A DNA stretch of 64,000 bases from Heterobilharzia americana (GCA_944470555.2 OX104127.1:118758741-118822740), one strand, 5' to 3'; positions 36,575 to 51,942 are shown, numbered from the stretch's first letter. Translations and numbers: made by a program. The notes: generated by a model not told the origin, from the sequence alone.

Positions 36575-36727
36575 ATGGCGATGTCACAAGTCACATCGAT
36601 ATTCTTTGATGAAAACCTACAGCTTGACGACTACATCGATCATCGCTCACCAACCGGAGAGTGTAGATTTGTCTTGGAAGGATTGTTATACAGTTCAGTT
36701 TCTCAATATAATCTACAACAAATTGGT
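36575..36727 (+). CDS. Candidate first coding exon of an unknown gene
   Basis: The frame from ATG 36,575 runs MAMSQVTSIFFDENLQ... with a composition typical of coding sequence, and it meets a strong splice-donor match (GGT/GTGAGT) at about 36,727. I do not recognise the product and found no continuing exon with confidence. It lies only in the single-copy spacer. Confidence 0.25.
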
Positions 36728-37131
36728 GTGAGTTTCAATTCAATTCACTTTGAATTTGTACCGTCAATTAAAATTTCCATTAAAAAAATAGTACATAAGT
36801 GATTAGTACGAGTTTAAAGTGTGTGTTCAGTAAGTACTGAATAGAATTTGGATGCATTCCATGATGTATATGCCACTGAAATGGATGATTATCATTATGT
36901 TTACGAAAATCATTACACTCCTTCCATCTATTTTATTGCATCTGTGATACCATAGATAACACACGCATATATATGTGTGTGGATTGACTTTGATTGAGAT
37001 GTCATCTATTTAGACAACAATGTACGTGAATATGCATGCGTGCCAATTTGTATAAATATGTGGTTCTCATCACGATAAGTTATCTGCTAATATATACTTG
37101 AGCATCTCCTGCTCACGAAACATATTTCATG

Positions 37132-37134
<3 letters not shown>

Positions 37135-37197
<63 letters not shown>
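37135..37197. repeat. (TA)n tract
   Basis: 63 bases of perfect TA dinucleotide. Such tracts can extrude as cruciforms and are breakage-prone. Confidence 0.95.
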
Positions 37198-37200
<3 letters not shown>

Positions 37201-38803
37201 TAGTGAATCCATTTCATCACTGTCGTCTGTCTTCATTCCCCTCCTCATTTTTACTAATAATTTCAGTTACTTCTTGCAAGCGTTTACTAAGTATGTGCTT
37301 CGATAGAGTATAACTCCATGATACAACAGTTTACTCTGAATAATATTCATCACACCCTTTTGACTTGGGTAGCTGTTCTCATTTTTCGTCACGTTTTTCA
37401 GGCTTCTAAACCATAATGGCTAAATTAATGATGTTTTGACAAATGGTGGGAGCATGTATATGCACTCCTTGTCTGGATATCTCTAGTTGAATTTTATGAA
37501 TCCAGTGAGTCAGTTGTTGCAATACTGTCGATGAAAGATGCCCATCAAACGTTTCGGGATATGAGAGTCACGTTTAGAGAATAGATAGTTCGTTGACATC
37601 ATGTCATATTGTGAAAAGAAGATCGACACTACTCCTTGGAAGCATCTTCTTTTCTCCTCTGAACATCTCACTGAAGTGACTCTCCAAATTATATCATTTC
37701 CTGCATATTGGAATCGGTTGACCATTGTCGACTATATGAGATATTAGTTTTCATGGTCGATACATCCATTGATTGAGTGCTTAACTATCAACAATTTTAC
37801 TTAAGGACATCTCATTCCTTTCATTTAATCACCACACAACGTAGCAAGGGAAAATCCTTTCATTTACAAACTGGAGTCATCTCTCCTAATCAGCCACACG
37901 ATATTTCATGTAGTTCATATGCTCAACAGGTATTCATTGAACTGATCAGAGAAATTTGATATTTCTGTTTGCAGGAAATCATCGTACAGAAGCCACCGTT
38001 ATGTTGAATATGTGTGTTAGTGGCTCACAATGCGAAGTTGATTAGACTGTGAGATTATTATAGACAAATGGACTAATTAACACATGTTTTTATACATTCG
38101 TTAATCACTATTCAAGAAAAATGGGAATAAGAAACTTCCATTCACTTGTCTATTTCATTATCATACTTACATAAGAACTACATTATGTTTTTAACCATAG
38201 TTTATCTTCATTTCACTCATTTATGGAAGCCATTAGTGAAAAATCGCATCAGTTGGTGAAATCCTTAGATGTCGTGCTCTGTTTTGTCGGAGAGTGTGGA
38301 TTGCCCTTCTGGAATTCTCTGAGTATGCGCTATTCGTGAATTAAAGGAACAAGTAAATTACGGTGAGGGAATATTTTCACTCATACTGCCAATTGTTGAA
38401 ATGTCAGATGTTTTGACTGAAGACATTATTTCATGGATACACAAATGATAGATGGATTTGCTGTGTTTAGGAGGGTTTGATTCAGTTGTGATAAAATGTC
38501 AACGCAGGCGTTCCGAAAATCGCTCAATTCACACTTGTGTGATATAAAGGAGAATTGAAAGTTGTTGAGGTAAGCCAATTCAATGGAAAGCCATCAAATA
38601 AAAACTGGTCTAGTTAGGCAGGACATCCATCTATTTCTGTCAAATAGTGTGAAATGGTGAATATCAAACGATGGTTATCATATATATTGGAAATCGAAGT
38701 CAAACTTGTAGGCTGAATTAGAATGAATATCTCTTGAACGATTATATTGAATGCAACGGCAATCTCAAGGATTTCACAGAAGCATTCACCACGAAAAATC
38801 TTA
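37198..38803. other. Right part of the spacer, nothing recognised
   Basis: AT-rich sequence with only short frames and no motif, RNA gene or repeat that I can name. Confidence 0.4.
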
Positions 38804-39740
38804 GTGTACGTGCATGAATTGCTGCTACTTCAACTTGATCGATGTGGTTAAAGTTGGGAAACACTTTAATAGTTCGCATAAGCTCTATGAATAATTTTAA
38901 AGATGAGGCACACAGAGCTGAATGTTCCGATTACTCATGAATTTGGCATGTGGAGGACAAACAGCTACACAAAAGTATGTGAAACTAAAATGCATATTGA
39001 AGTGGACATACAGTGTGAACCATACTTCACACTGTCGCCTCAATAACATCAAAGCAAACCAGTGGAATTGAAACCATGTCTGATGCATATGGTTAGACAA
39101 GTACTCAATATCAGTAATCAGTGGTTGTCAGCATTGTTTGACATTGCTTTGAACCAATTGCAATCGAGTGGATGGATCTACAATTCAGTATTTCCAGAAT
39201 TCTGGATATCTCCTCAACCTTCGATTACTCACTACATCTGCAACATCTCTTCATTCCTCATTGAGTATTGACGGTATGTGGTATTGTGTGAGTTTCCACA
39301 TTACTGTTACTGTATATTCTTCTAACAAGGATCACACAGACGACTCGAAATTCAAGATTTGTGATGCCTCACCTTCATCATGACTAAATCAACTGTCTCA
39401 CTTTCGATACTGTTCTTCATTCAATGCGATTATTTGAATTACTCATCTGACTACAGAATGTTACGCAGCATAATCCCGACCGTGTTCTAGTATAAGTGAA
39501 GACACTTTGTTATAAAGTACGCCCCGCGTTCACAAACTGTTGACCGTCACTTCTACTCCCCTTAAATCTACACTTGACATCTTAACAAAAGACTAACCGA
39601 CTGTATGAAAACTGACTTCAAAAGGATGTTATGGAGTGGAGTCATTGCGAGGAAGAAGCTAAAGTCCGAAATGATAATCGTAGAGTACGATTAACTGATG
39701 ATAAATAGTCTAGACGAATGACAGAAATAATGCCTTCCAT

Positions 39741-39796
39741 CAGTCAGTCAGTCAGTCAATCAGTCAGTCATTCAGTCAGTCAGTCAGTCAGTCAGT
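39741..39796. repeat. (CAGT)n microsatellite
   Basis: About 14 imperfect CAGT units. The left arm has three (near 31,470-31,482) and direct repeat B has about five (44,138-44,158). Both right-arm tracts share the variant unit CAAT, so the expansion began before the duplication of A and B. Confidence 0.85.
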
Positions 39797-40893
39797 GAGC
39801 TGTACAGCATGCGTGAGTGGAATCAGTGAGTCACAATGATAGGATATTGAGTGTTTGGGGAGATGATACTGAGCATGATACTGCAAAATAGAGTAGAAAA
39901 TGCATGTCTGAGTTGAGAAAAGCCACACTTCAATCAACACAGCAATAAAGAAGGATTGTTTCAATTTTAATCTTCTGTTTATGTATAATAGGCCTAGGTT
40001 GTACTGTTGCTATAACAAATTACTTATCATTCCTAGACGCCAATTCTTCCTATTGTTCATTATTATGTGATATGGAAATGTAAGCAACAACGTATGATGA
40101 TGATGATAATAATAATAATAATAATAATAATCATTATAGTAATAATGGTTATGGTGGCAGTAATAATGGTAATAATCATACCTTGTGTGGAACCGACACG
40201 TAGACATCGGATATTTCAATAATGAAAACGCTCAATAGTTTCTATTTTCCCCATTTATTTCTTTGTAAATGAATTTGTTTTGAAGCATTTACTTCATTGA
40301 ACTATTTTTCGTGTAATATTAAGAGAAGAGTAATAATAATATTAATGATAATAACGACGATAATAATCCATTTCGTGGTGAAAATCTGATTACACAGTAT
40401 ATGTGATCTTTCATGGAGTTTGGATGATCTGTGAGACATTAACTTAGCAAGTTTTGTCCCATCAAGTGTGCATTTGCAAAATGTGTCTTCAATTTTCCAC
40501 CTAACTAACAATGATCATTAGAAACTACTTTTAACTCTAAGTAGAGCACAACACAAAAGCCTAGCGATGATTACTTTTGATAGGCTGAAGGTATAATTTA
40601 TCATGAAGCCAACAAGTGAACGGCAACGTGCTCATAAAAATCGAAAATGTAGTAAAATTCATCGATAATGTGAATTTCTCAGCGTTTCACATGTTTGCTT
40701 GCAGAAGGGGGTGAGGCTTTTATGTAATTTCATTGTTTCCAGAAAATCTAATTCTACTCACTAACAGCTCAATATTTCCGATCTGTGGTCACTCATATTA
40801 TAGACATAATCTAGTAGGACATCGAATTCGAAAGAAATTCATAATTTACCCACTCCTGCAGGTAACATATCACAATGTTTACTTCGACGTGAA
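39753..40893 (+). repeat. Direct repeat A flanking the RTE element
   Basis: 1,141 bases repeated at 44,138-45,859 in the same orientation, one copy on each side of the RTE element. The left arm has this sequence only once (about 30,378-31,480). A and B share bases that differ from the left arm (for example GATCTGTGG against CAATCTATGG). A also has private changes (TTAGAAACT, CATAATCTAG) where B keeps the left-arm state. Confidence 0.9.
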
Positions 40894-43800
40894 GATGTCG
40901 AAGCACAAATGATATATAAGAAATTATAACAAAATTATTCCTCGCTGGAATCGGAGATGCGAAATGACACCAGTTGGTGAAAGCCTTCGGGTAGCCATTC
41001 GGCCGATGTGTCTCCCCTTCTCTCAATGACAGCTAAAGTAAACGTGGGGACATGGAATGTCCGCACCATGTCTGAACCCAGTAAGGCAGCCCAGATTGCA
41101 AACGAGATGAGAAGGTATCACATTGAAGTGCTTGGGATTTGCGAAAGCAGTTGGAATGGGAGTGGACTCTCCAAACTGTCAACCGGAGAATCAATAGTCT
41201 ACTCCGGTCACCCAGACGACAACCACGAGCACACTGAGGGAGTGGCTATCATGATGTCCCCAACAGCATCGTAGGCTCTCATGCAGTAAGAACCAATCTC
41301 CTTCTGCAGTATCATGACAACAAGGTTCAACTCAAAAGGAAAGAATGAAGGTCACAATAATACAATGCTACGCTACGCACCTACAAATAATGCAGATGAA
41401 AAGAAAAAGGAGGAATTCTACAGACAACTTCAATCAACTCTGGACAAGACGTCAGTTGGCGATATCGAAATTCTAATGGGCGACATGAATGCCAAACTGG
41501 GTGGGGACAACACAGGAAGAGAACTAACCATGGGTCAAGAAGCGCTTGGTGAGGTGATGAACGAGAATGGAGAATTGTTTGCAGAATTCTGCGCATTCAG
41601 CGATTTGGTGATTGGAGTCAGGCAGTGTGTTTAAGTTCAAGGATATCCACAAAGCGACATGGATTTCACCAGACACCAGGACACACTACACTAAAAATCA
41701 GATCGACTTCATCTCAATGTGAAGAAAGTGGAGATGGAGACGCAGCCTACTTAACACAAGATGAACAAAGGGAGCAGATGTAGGCTCAGACCACTATCTA
41801 GTGCAAGGAACCTTCCAAATCAAGTTAAAAGCCTTCAAGGAAGCTGGTGATAGACCACAGTTCAAGTACAACACTCGGAAACTGAAGGACAAAACTACAG
41901 AGGAAATCTTCACAGCAGCCATCAAGACAAAATGGGAGACATCGAGCAACATCCCTGAAGAAACCTGTGTGGAAGAACACTGGAAGTCTTTGAAAGAGAT
42001 GTGGAAAGAAACCTGCACAACCGTATTAGGAAAGAAGAAAAAAGAAGACAAGGAATGGATCTCGACGGATACCTGGAGGCTGATAGAGGAGAGGAGGATG
42101 GTGAAGCAGAAGATAAACCAGTGCAAGGATGCTCAACGACAAGAGGAACTGAGTACAATGTACAAAACACTACACTGGACAAAGAAGCGAAGAAGAGTGC
42201 ACGGAAAGACAAAAGACACTTCTACGAAACACTGGCAAGTGAAGCAGAACAGGCTGCAGGTAAGGGAGACAGAGATCTGACAACATTGTATCAAATAACC
42301 AGGTTGCTATCTGGGAAGAAAAGGGATCAACACACATGAAACTAATAAAAGATGATGACGGAAAGTTGATTACGAAAGAAGAGGAGCAGAGGAAACAATG
42401 GGCGGACCACTTCAAGAAGCTCTTGAATCCACCACCACCACCACCTGCACTTCTTCCAGAAATACCACCTGCAGCCGCTGAATTACAAGTGAACATAAAT
42501 CCTCCAACAAAAATGGAAGTCCTAAACGCCATAAAGCTACCGAAATGTGGGAAAGCAGCAGGACCAGATGGGATCCCGCCAGAAGCACTGAGAACAGACG
42601 CAGAGACAACAGTGGACATGGTCACACCACTATTGCAGAAGGTGTGAAAGGAAGAGAAGGTACCTGCCGGTTGATTGGAAGAAGGGTTACCTTGTCAAAC
42701 TGCCGAAGAAGGGAGACCTCAGTGTTTGCAAGAACTGATGCGGAATCATGCTCCTGTCCACTCAATGCAAGCAAAATATTAAGCCGCACCATCCTGGAGA
42801 GGCTAAAGGATGCACTGGATTCAAAACTACGACCGGAAAACGTAGGCTTCAGGAAGTACAAATCATGTGCAGACCAAATTGCAACGCTACACTACGCATC
42901 ATCATAGAACAGAATTTAGAATGGCAGTCAACTCTCTACCTCACCTCAACTTCATCGACTTTGAGAAGGCTTTTGACAGCGTCGACCGAGAGGTAATTTG
43001 GAAACTGCTTCATTACTACGGAGTACTGCAAACCTTTATCAGCCTCATTCAACAACTATATGAAGACGCCACATACCAGCCAAGTAATTCACAATGGGAA
43101 GCTCAGTGATGCTTTTGAAGTGAAGACAGGAGTGAAACAAGGCTGCCGCCTACTATCACCCATGATAATCCTGATTGTGGTCGACTGGACTGGATCATGC
43201 AGCAGCAAACAGTGGGGAGCGAGAAGTTGGAGATACTCTGGCTGGACAGTGGAAAAGAACCTAGAAGATCTGGATTTCGCCAGTGATGACTTGTGCCTGA
43301 TGTCACATAAACTTGAAGATCTACAGGCAAAAACTAACAAGTTGGTAGAAGAGGCAGGGCAGCGAAGACGGGACTTCAAGTGAATATAGAAAAGACAGAA
43401 GTGATGAAGATACCGCACCACCACCATCAACAACAACAACAAACTCCAGTCACCATCACCATGAACGGGAGAAACTTGAAGAAAGTAACCTCCTTCACCT
43501 ATCTAGGCATGCAGCACTGTTTCAACTACAGGCGGCACAGGCACAGACGAGGATGTCAAAGTCAGAATCGGAAAGCAAGACAGGTGTTCATTAGCCTGAA
43601 ACCAGTATGGAGATCTTCTGCACTCAGCATGTGGAACAAGATCCGGATTTTCAACACCAACTCAGTCAAGTCAGTGCTTCTGTATGGTTCAGAGACTTGG
43701 CGCGTTACGGAAGGCATTTCCAATAAACTACAGACATTCATCAACAACTGCTTACGCTGGCCCGATAGTGAAGATCAGATGGATTGCCAGAAAGAATAAG

Positions 43801-44137
43801 CAACAAGGAGCTCTGGGAACGAACCAACCAAGAACCTATCGCTCAACAAATATGCACTGGAAAGAAGTGGAGATGGATTGCGCATACACTGAGAAGGCCG
43901 ACTGGGGACATCACGCGTCAGTCCAGTTGCTCGAGTGGAATCCCCATGGGAAGCGACGAGTTTGGCGTCCTAAGTGAGGGTGACATGGAGACGATCGTGC
44001 GAAGAGGAAATGACAGCTTGTGGGCAGTAGTGGAGCCAGGTTGAAAAGATTTCGGAGAAGAGAGTGGAGTGGAGACGTGCTACTGAAGCCCTATGTTCCA
44101 TTAGGAACCCAAGTCACTAATAATAATATAATAATAC
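40894..44137 (+). mobile_element. RTE-type non-LTR retrotransposon (SR2-like), defective, right arm only
   Basis: The 3.2 kb plus-strand element starts abruptly after GACGTGAA and ends with an AAT-rich tail (TAATAATATAATAATACC). It encodes, in order, an APE endonuclease, a linker and a reverse transcriptase of the RTE clade. It is absent from the equivalent point of the left arm (near 30,380), so it arrived after the arms formed, or was lost from the left. It lies between direct repeats A and B instead of ordinary short target duplications. Confidence 0.88.
41026..44044 (+). pseudogene. RTE ORF2 remnant (APE endonuclease + reverse transcriptase)
   Basis: The endonuclease at 41,026-41,634 has VGTWNVRTM, ICESSWNG and MGDMNAKLG, broken by a TAG at 41,272. 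A charged linker lies at 41,801-42,339. The RT at 42,336-43,800 has KAAGPDGIPPEAL, FIDFEKAFDSVDREV (42,951-42,995), KTGVKQGCRL, LIVVDW and a catalytic box reading FASDD, with one extra residue compared with FADD. C-terminal parts reach 44,044. Shifts of frame occur at least near 41,640, 42,330, 42,650, 42,900, 43,080, 43,380 and 43,790, so no complete protein is possible. CCA repeats near 42,430 encode a proline run. Confidence 0.87.
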
Positions 44138-45859
<1,722 letters not shown>

Positions 45860-48800
45860 AACGTCTTCAAATATGAAACCTGATAACTGCAGTTCACACT
45901 TCGCAGATATCTCTAACTGATGGTTCACATATCGAGAGAGGATATCAGTCACACGATTGGAAAACTTCTATAAAGTGACTCACAAATCGTTCTGTGTATT
46001 GAGTGAGCGAGCAGATGATCATTCGATTTTGGTCGCTGATACTTCAATTTTCGACTTCCTGGACCTGAATATCAAGTGATACTGTTCAATCCAAGTCTGC
46101 GTGTTATGAGTATAGGTGGAACCTATTCTGATACAAGTCTCCAAGTAGCAAACGGAGGTGCGTCAGGACTTTGCTATCCATTCCTCAACCCTGAACAGTG
46201 CTATATCGGAAATCTGCAAGCTCTGGTCAACGTGGTAGAGCTCTATGTTATTCTGCCCTGCTTTAGCTTCTCTGCAATGACGTTGACAACATCAATACTG
46301 AAAATACTGTGGCATCTCCATTTCTAATACGGGTATGAAAGTGAATTGTAGCAGACGTTGCGTCTAACTACCTTCAGGAACTTATGCAGGTCTTTGACTA
46401 CTATCCACAGCTCAAGTGAATATGTGTATTATAAGGATATTCATCCATATGATTACACAACGCTAAACCACCTGAAATGTGACATGGACATGAATAAGCT
46501 TTCGAGTGATCCCCAATCGTCCCTAAATTATTTTTGAATGGACACCTGTTGAGTGATTTGAGAATTAGAGTTTGAGAATGACGAAGACAGTCAGTGTGTG
46601 AAGTTGGATATTAGGCGAAATCCGATGGATTGCAGTGTGCGAAACTTGTGAATTATATCAGAAATCAGCGATGACTCAACTGCTTTCCCACTTAATGGGT
46701 GCTGCGAACTTACTTGGAATCAGATGGTAAGGTTGACGGAGTCAAAATAAAGTTGTGATCGGGTTTCCGTTGTGTAGCTCAATACTTGACCACGTTTCAA
46801 TTTGAACACCCTGACCATCATTCTGTCATCCTCGTAAATGCAGATACGTGAAAACCTCGCAGAATTAGCGAATTCGGTGAGAGAAATGAAATATGAGTAG
46901 TAAATGAAGGTTGATTGAATAAAACGATCATCACCCAAATGGTGAATAAGCCTATCCATAATCAGCGACTTGCTTTCTATTCCATAACTCGAAGCTTCCA
47001 CAACAGCCGCACATTCTCCTTCAAAGTTGTGATGATATGTTTATCGGGACAAGAAAGAGACATGATGAGTAGGCGAGTGTGACATTTTTATCCTTTATTT
47101 ATTGGGCAATACCAAATCTGTGAAGCATCATCTGGATCAATTATCTTATCGACTTGAACTTAAACAATTGCACCACCCTACACCCACTGAACCACAAGTT
47201 AGCCGACTAGGCAGTTTCATGTATAATTATGATCTTGTTATTCTCACATTTGATTGAATATGATCCTTCTACAGTTGGAACTCCTTTCTGAGGTATATGC
47301 GGTATGGAAGCATTTCTAGGTAGTTCATCTTCAACGAACCATAGCACTTATTGTTGATACCAGTCGTTAGCAGCAAGTTCTGTCATTCTGACAGCTTTCT
47401 GACTGAACAGCTCAAAATATTGCAGTCTGCAACCAAGTATGGTCCATGAGAGATCCAGTCACCTCTCTTCAAACTTACTTTCTCACAATTTGAAAAGTCT
47501 AACTGAGAAATGTATGTTGAGACTAATTCTGACTGGCATAACCACGATTCATCAACCATCACTTTCAGTCGTCACTCGGATTCGAACCAGGACGTCTACA
47601 CTTCTCTATAGAGCTCAGACCAGATGTTGGGGACTTCACGGACTGACAACACGTCGTACTCCGATCACGTCTAACCATTCTCCAATCTCAACGTAATTCA
47701 GCCTATATTGTAAATTGGGAGTGTTGGTGGTTCGGTGTTCATTGTGCATGTTCCAGTCTCCTTGGCTCGTGAATTTTCGCTACTTCATTGAGTTGCAATG
47801 AAGGAAATAGTTTAGAGGATGATATCTGGAGCAACCTAGAAATTCTTTGGTTTCTATGTAGAAAGTCATTCATGTCCCCTATAAAAGAACATGAATATGT
47901 AGGCTTTCCAGGAGTTCCTGACAGTTGTGCTTATTTGCATGTAGTTGTCTTCATGTGAGGCTACATCTTACAGGTTTCATGCATTTACACTAAGGTGTCA
48001 ATAAGTTGTTCATATCTGAAACTGTCGTCACTGTCTGACGCTAAATCCCATCTCACTTGGAAAGGGATGATGCAGTCACAATCAGTGTGTTATATTTGTA
48101 GTGAAAATATGTGATGATAATAACAGATATTATATGCCTGTCTGTTTTGAAACATAGTTCATGCACCGAATCCTGGTTCTATATTGAAAGGAAGTCTGTG
48201 TGTCGATTCATCACAATTATTTAACACCCTGGACCCACTGATTGGAAGTCGAGTATTTGGGTCAATCAGCCTAAACTCTTCAACATTTGATGAGAAATTG
48301 GTGATGACTTCGTGTAAGAGATCCATTGGAGACGGATTTCAAATGAATCACATTCAATGTGTTCAGTCATTACATTCTAGTAGTAAAATTGTGCATATCT
48401 TTAGTACATATATTTCAATGCATACATGTATACATACTGAACTTGAGTTTTATTGAGATGAGATAAACTTATTGACTGGTTAGTATTCACCATATGACAT
48501 AAACCGACGTTGAGCATCTGTGGTGCGTTTTCAAAGAGAAAAAGAGATGGTTTTTAGGTTAGCTTATTTCTCACTGTGTGACTGAAGAATACCAATGTAT
48601 CGGAAAGATGCGTTATACGATTTTGAGCCATTTGTCGTATTTTCAGGTCAATGGGGACTACTTTAGAAGTAGTAGTTGAATGAAAGTGCAAGAAATCACG
48701 TTGCCTGTCATTAATTCACGTTATTTATCCCTTCTTTATCTTCTTTCTTCATGTGTTCATATTTTACAGAGTTGGAAGGGACTTGTAATTAACAACTCAC

Positions 48801-49130
48801 GTGGGGCTATGAGTCGGTATTAGTATGCTAACATACTACTCCACCCAAAGCCAACTGCCAAGTCCCAAGTGTTTCATACTCAACTGAAAGGAAGATAGCC
48901 TTCTCTATTGAACAGCGAGGAAGTTACACAATCATTCCACTATCACTGACGTTGACTCTCAGGTGGTTGAACGGAATATTTAGTCAAATATTACCAACGA
49001 GGTGTCGCTAAACTACAGCACATGTCCTGAGAATCCAATTTTATTGGGAGCTAACTGATTAAAAATGTTTACTACAGACAAAACACCAATCAGATGAGTT
49101 TAACTATTTCATTAAAACTATTACAATACC
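45860..49130. other. Right-arm stretch mirroring 26,100-30,380, no recognised gene
   Basis: Same small frames as the left arm, on the opposite strand. The frame at 46,720-47,001 is longer than its left counterpart by one base-pair difference. The 976 bp insertion of the left arm is absent at about 49,000. Confidence 0.35.
47465..47676 (-). repeat. Possible tRNA-derived SINE (right arm)
   Basis: Mirror of 28,560-28,770, with the B box as reverse complement of 47,578-47,588. Confidence 0.3.
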
Positions 49131-49156
49131 ATTACTTTAGTTCTCCCACTGCAGCC

Positions 49157-49180
49157 TGTGTGTGTGTGTGTGTGTGTGTG
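49157..49180. repeat. (GT)n microsatellite, right arm
   Basis: Mirror of the CA run at 26,081-26,098, several units longer. Confidence 0.85.
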
Positions 49181-49442
49181 TATATCCATCATCAGTTATA
49201 TATGTCCATGGCATACGCCTTATACACTTCATATCAAATGAATTCATTCTCACAGCAAATCTCAACTCATCTACAGTTTCAGAAACACATCCACTTTCCA
49301 AGTTCATCTGCGCTTCTTCTAATAATTTAATCACGAATTGATTCGTTTGTTTGACACTCACACACACATCATATATATGTCAAAAATTTGAGAATATTCA
49401 TTTGTGCTTTCCTACTTGCATAATCATTATACTGAATATAAG

Positions 49443-50396
49443 ATGTGTGAACCAACTGAGGTGGGAGGACATGCTCTTATCTATTCGGGAATAGCACTGG
49501 AAGAAGTCAAGTATGCTTCAATAAGTTTGTCATTTGTCAATTCAATATTCAATCCACTCTTCATTTATCTAATATTGAATATATCACTACCTGGTCAATT
49601 GCTTAGTTTGTTAATTATGCTGCAGATAACATTTGAATGGCTTAAATCACTTGGTGAAATCATACACTTCTTTTGTCCAGTGATCAAACGCACACCAGAA
49701 TTGTGGTTCAATATCCTTATATGTCATATGTGGAGTAGTACATTCATCTACAGTCTACTTGGATTATTTTGTAAACAGAATGTTGTTAGTATGTTGATTG
49801 AAAGATGCTTTTATACTCTGATGCCACAAAGAGATCTAATATATTATCCCAAGACAATAATTGCATATCATGGATTCACTCTACTCTATTTACTAGCTAT
49901 TAATATGGGCATCACCATAAATGTACACGTGACACCAGATGGTTCGTGTGTACTAGATATTTATGGAATAAATCCACAGTCACAAAATGCTGATTTCGCC
50001 TTCACTTTATTGACAATTATCTTGACAATATTATTACCTATTCTCATACAATTGATATCCTTTAGTATTATATTTTGGAGAGCATATAAGCATCAGAATA
50101 ATCGTAGATTGATCAATTCACCAAGTGAACATATTCACAACAGTCGACAAAATAATATCACAATCATGATTATCATTTGGTCTTTGATGTCAATGGTGTT
50201 GAATTGTCTTGATTTATTCAAGACACTTCTCTTACTCCATCAAGGTTATTCCTATCTGACACGTTTAATGATCATCGTGAATGATTTTCTACGATCAGTA
50301 GAAATGTTGTGTCATTTGTTTACACTAGTAACTTGTGTAGAATTCATAAAAGCTAAATTCCTTGCTATCACCTCATATTTGTTTCGGCGAAATTAG
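49443..50396 (+). CDS. Intronless seven-helix receptor, rhodopsin-like and divergent (right-arm copy)
   Basis: The 317-residue protein is identical to the left-arm copy, including ERC after helix 3 and the missing CWxP and NPxxY motifs. The start is set by the ATG at 49,443: an in-frame TGA lies at 49,389-49,391 and no ATG lies between. About 60 bases upstream are the shared sequences next to the GT repeat, so the immediate promoter is duplicated together with the gene. Because both copies are open and identical while nearby non-coding bases differ between arms, either both are under constraint or the arms exchange sequence here. Confidence 0.72.
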   Translation: MCEPTEVGGHALIYSGIALEEVKYASISLSFVNSIFNPLFIYLILNISLPGQLLSLLIMLQITFEWLKSLGEIIHFFCPVIKRTPELWFNILICHMWSSTFIYSLLGLFCKQNVVSMLIERCFYTLMPQRDLIYYPKTIIAYHGFTLLYLLAINMGITINVHVTPDGSCVLDIYGINPQSQNADFAFTLLTIILTILLPILIQLISFSIIFWRAYKHQNNRRLINSPSEHIHNSRQNNITIMIIIWSLMSMVLNCLDLFKTLLLLHQGYSYLTRLMIIVNDFLRSVEMLCHLFTLVTCVEFIKAKFLAITSYLFRRN

Positions 50397-50919
50397 AGAG
50401 ACTAAGAGGATTTAGTGACTGAGTGCTGAACTTTTGTGTTACATAGATAACTGTGTGAAACACTTAGTAGATTATTGATTTATCAAGTGAAAATTCATGA
50501 TGAATACTTCCCTACTTTTCTTGTTATTACTGTTGTTCATATTTTTACTATTTGTCTGTTTTAAGATGGTTTGAAAAATGCATTATTCTCTTCTAGAGAA
50601 GTTTTAATGTCTTCAGAGTATGTTTGTACATGTGGTATGTAATAAGTGCCGTGAGAAACTGATTTTTAACGGAATTATACAACTATTTTGTTGAATATTT
50701 TAAAAAGATTCCCCATCATCTTCGAAATACATTAATGTACAGTGCTCATTGGTGACAAGCTTCGACACGAATACTTCGAAGTTCTAATGAGAAAAAGAGA
50801 CTTGTGTGGTCTTCGATTCGGAATTGAAGCGAACGGTAAACAGAAGACCTTAGATGATTGATAGTCGCGCTTTATTGTGAATTGACAGAAGCAGGAAACT
50901 TTGAACCAATGAACTCCAA

Positions 50920-51062
50920 CCCACTCCATGAACGGTTAAGGCGTTTAACACGAAACCTGAAGGTCTTGAGTTTGATCCCTGGTGGGGTCGCGGGTGCATA
51001 CTGCTCGAGAGTCCCATACCAGGACGAAACAGCTATCCAGAGCTCCTAGGCTTTCAAAGGTT
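50920..51062 (+). repeat. tRNA-derived SINE (Sm-alpha-like), right arm
   Basis: Mirror of 24,200-24,335. A box at 50,932-50,943 and B box at 50,968-50,979. Confidence 0.6.
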
Positions 51063-51601
51063 CTCTGACCGATGTCAGCACACTGTGAACACTACCTTCA
51101 ATATAAAATCCTCATCAACCTCAGAATACATGACTTAGTAAAAGTTAAGAGAAAGGCTGACAATATTTATATTAAGAAAGAGATAATAACATTATTCAGC
51201 TCAATAAAACATGATCTAAGTTCTATTCTCAAGAAGTCCATTATGATTCTAACTTTGTAAAACACGGCATTGTAGCTTTAGATTTGGCTGAACTCATATT
51301 TCCGATTTGTATGATTATTTGTTTAAGTGGACAATAAGAATACTGATGGAACTAAACTTTAGTGCCGGAAAACCTAAAGGATGAACAATCAGGTCACGGG
51401 TGGTTTGTATCAACGTCACTCTATTACGTCCGTTTACCATGTTGTTGACGCTGCGTAAGTTGTTGATGAATTATGATGAAGACTAGGTTGTCGGTTATTT
51501 TCAGAGAGATGCAATGCTTGTGAGAAGTCAAAGTTGTGAACGTAGTGCTGTAATGGACTGTGTGCCTAACGTATCAGACGCAAATGTAACCAAGGGAGAC
51601 G

Positions 51602-51942
51602 ACCTAAAAATGACTGCGTAAGTTAAATACATGTCTTGAAAAATCACGAACTCTCTGTACAGATGATCGAAATACGAATAAAAGATATTTCCAGTGGATA
51701 GAGGAGAGATCAGAAGAATCTATGCTGCCAGTTATAGAGAAATGGGTAGAATTGGGTTCAGCAATATAGACAGGCGCTTGGAAATCATACATGCCGTTAT
51801 CTGGAATCAGCTTATGGTCACAAAAAAGTACTTCATTAATCCGACAGCTGGAGTACAGACAAATAACGATGAAAATATGTGGAGTCGTCTTCGAAAGTTC
51901 TTGAGACCTTTAACAGAATTGCGTGGCCTCGTGATCCGCTAG
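51602..51942 (+). pseudogene. Merlin-type DNA transposase remnant (right arm)
   Basis: Mirror of 23,321-23,660, with the same stop before TGAW and the same frameshift before YFINP, so it was dead before the arms separated. One amino-acid change (LRP followed by L instead of I). Confidence 0.62.

Larger units (their letters stand above)
32423..38803. other. Unique spacer at the palindrome centre
   Basis: 6,381 bases have no counterpart elsewhere in the window. On its left edge lies the PLE remnant (32,455-33,660). The remainder is AT-rich with a (TA)n tract and two weak candidate exons. The spacer would form the loop if the arms paired. Confidence 0.85.

Noticed and set aside
39741..39796. 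Short regularly repeated units resembling a CRISPR array
   Set aside because: The units are 4 bases long, without spacers. It is a CAGT microsatellite in eukaryotic DNA.
41794..42625. Several 60-150 codon frames antisense to the RTE element
   Set aside because: They are shadows of the sense frame of the retrotransposon, serine/phenylalanine-rich without motifs.
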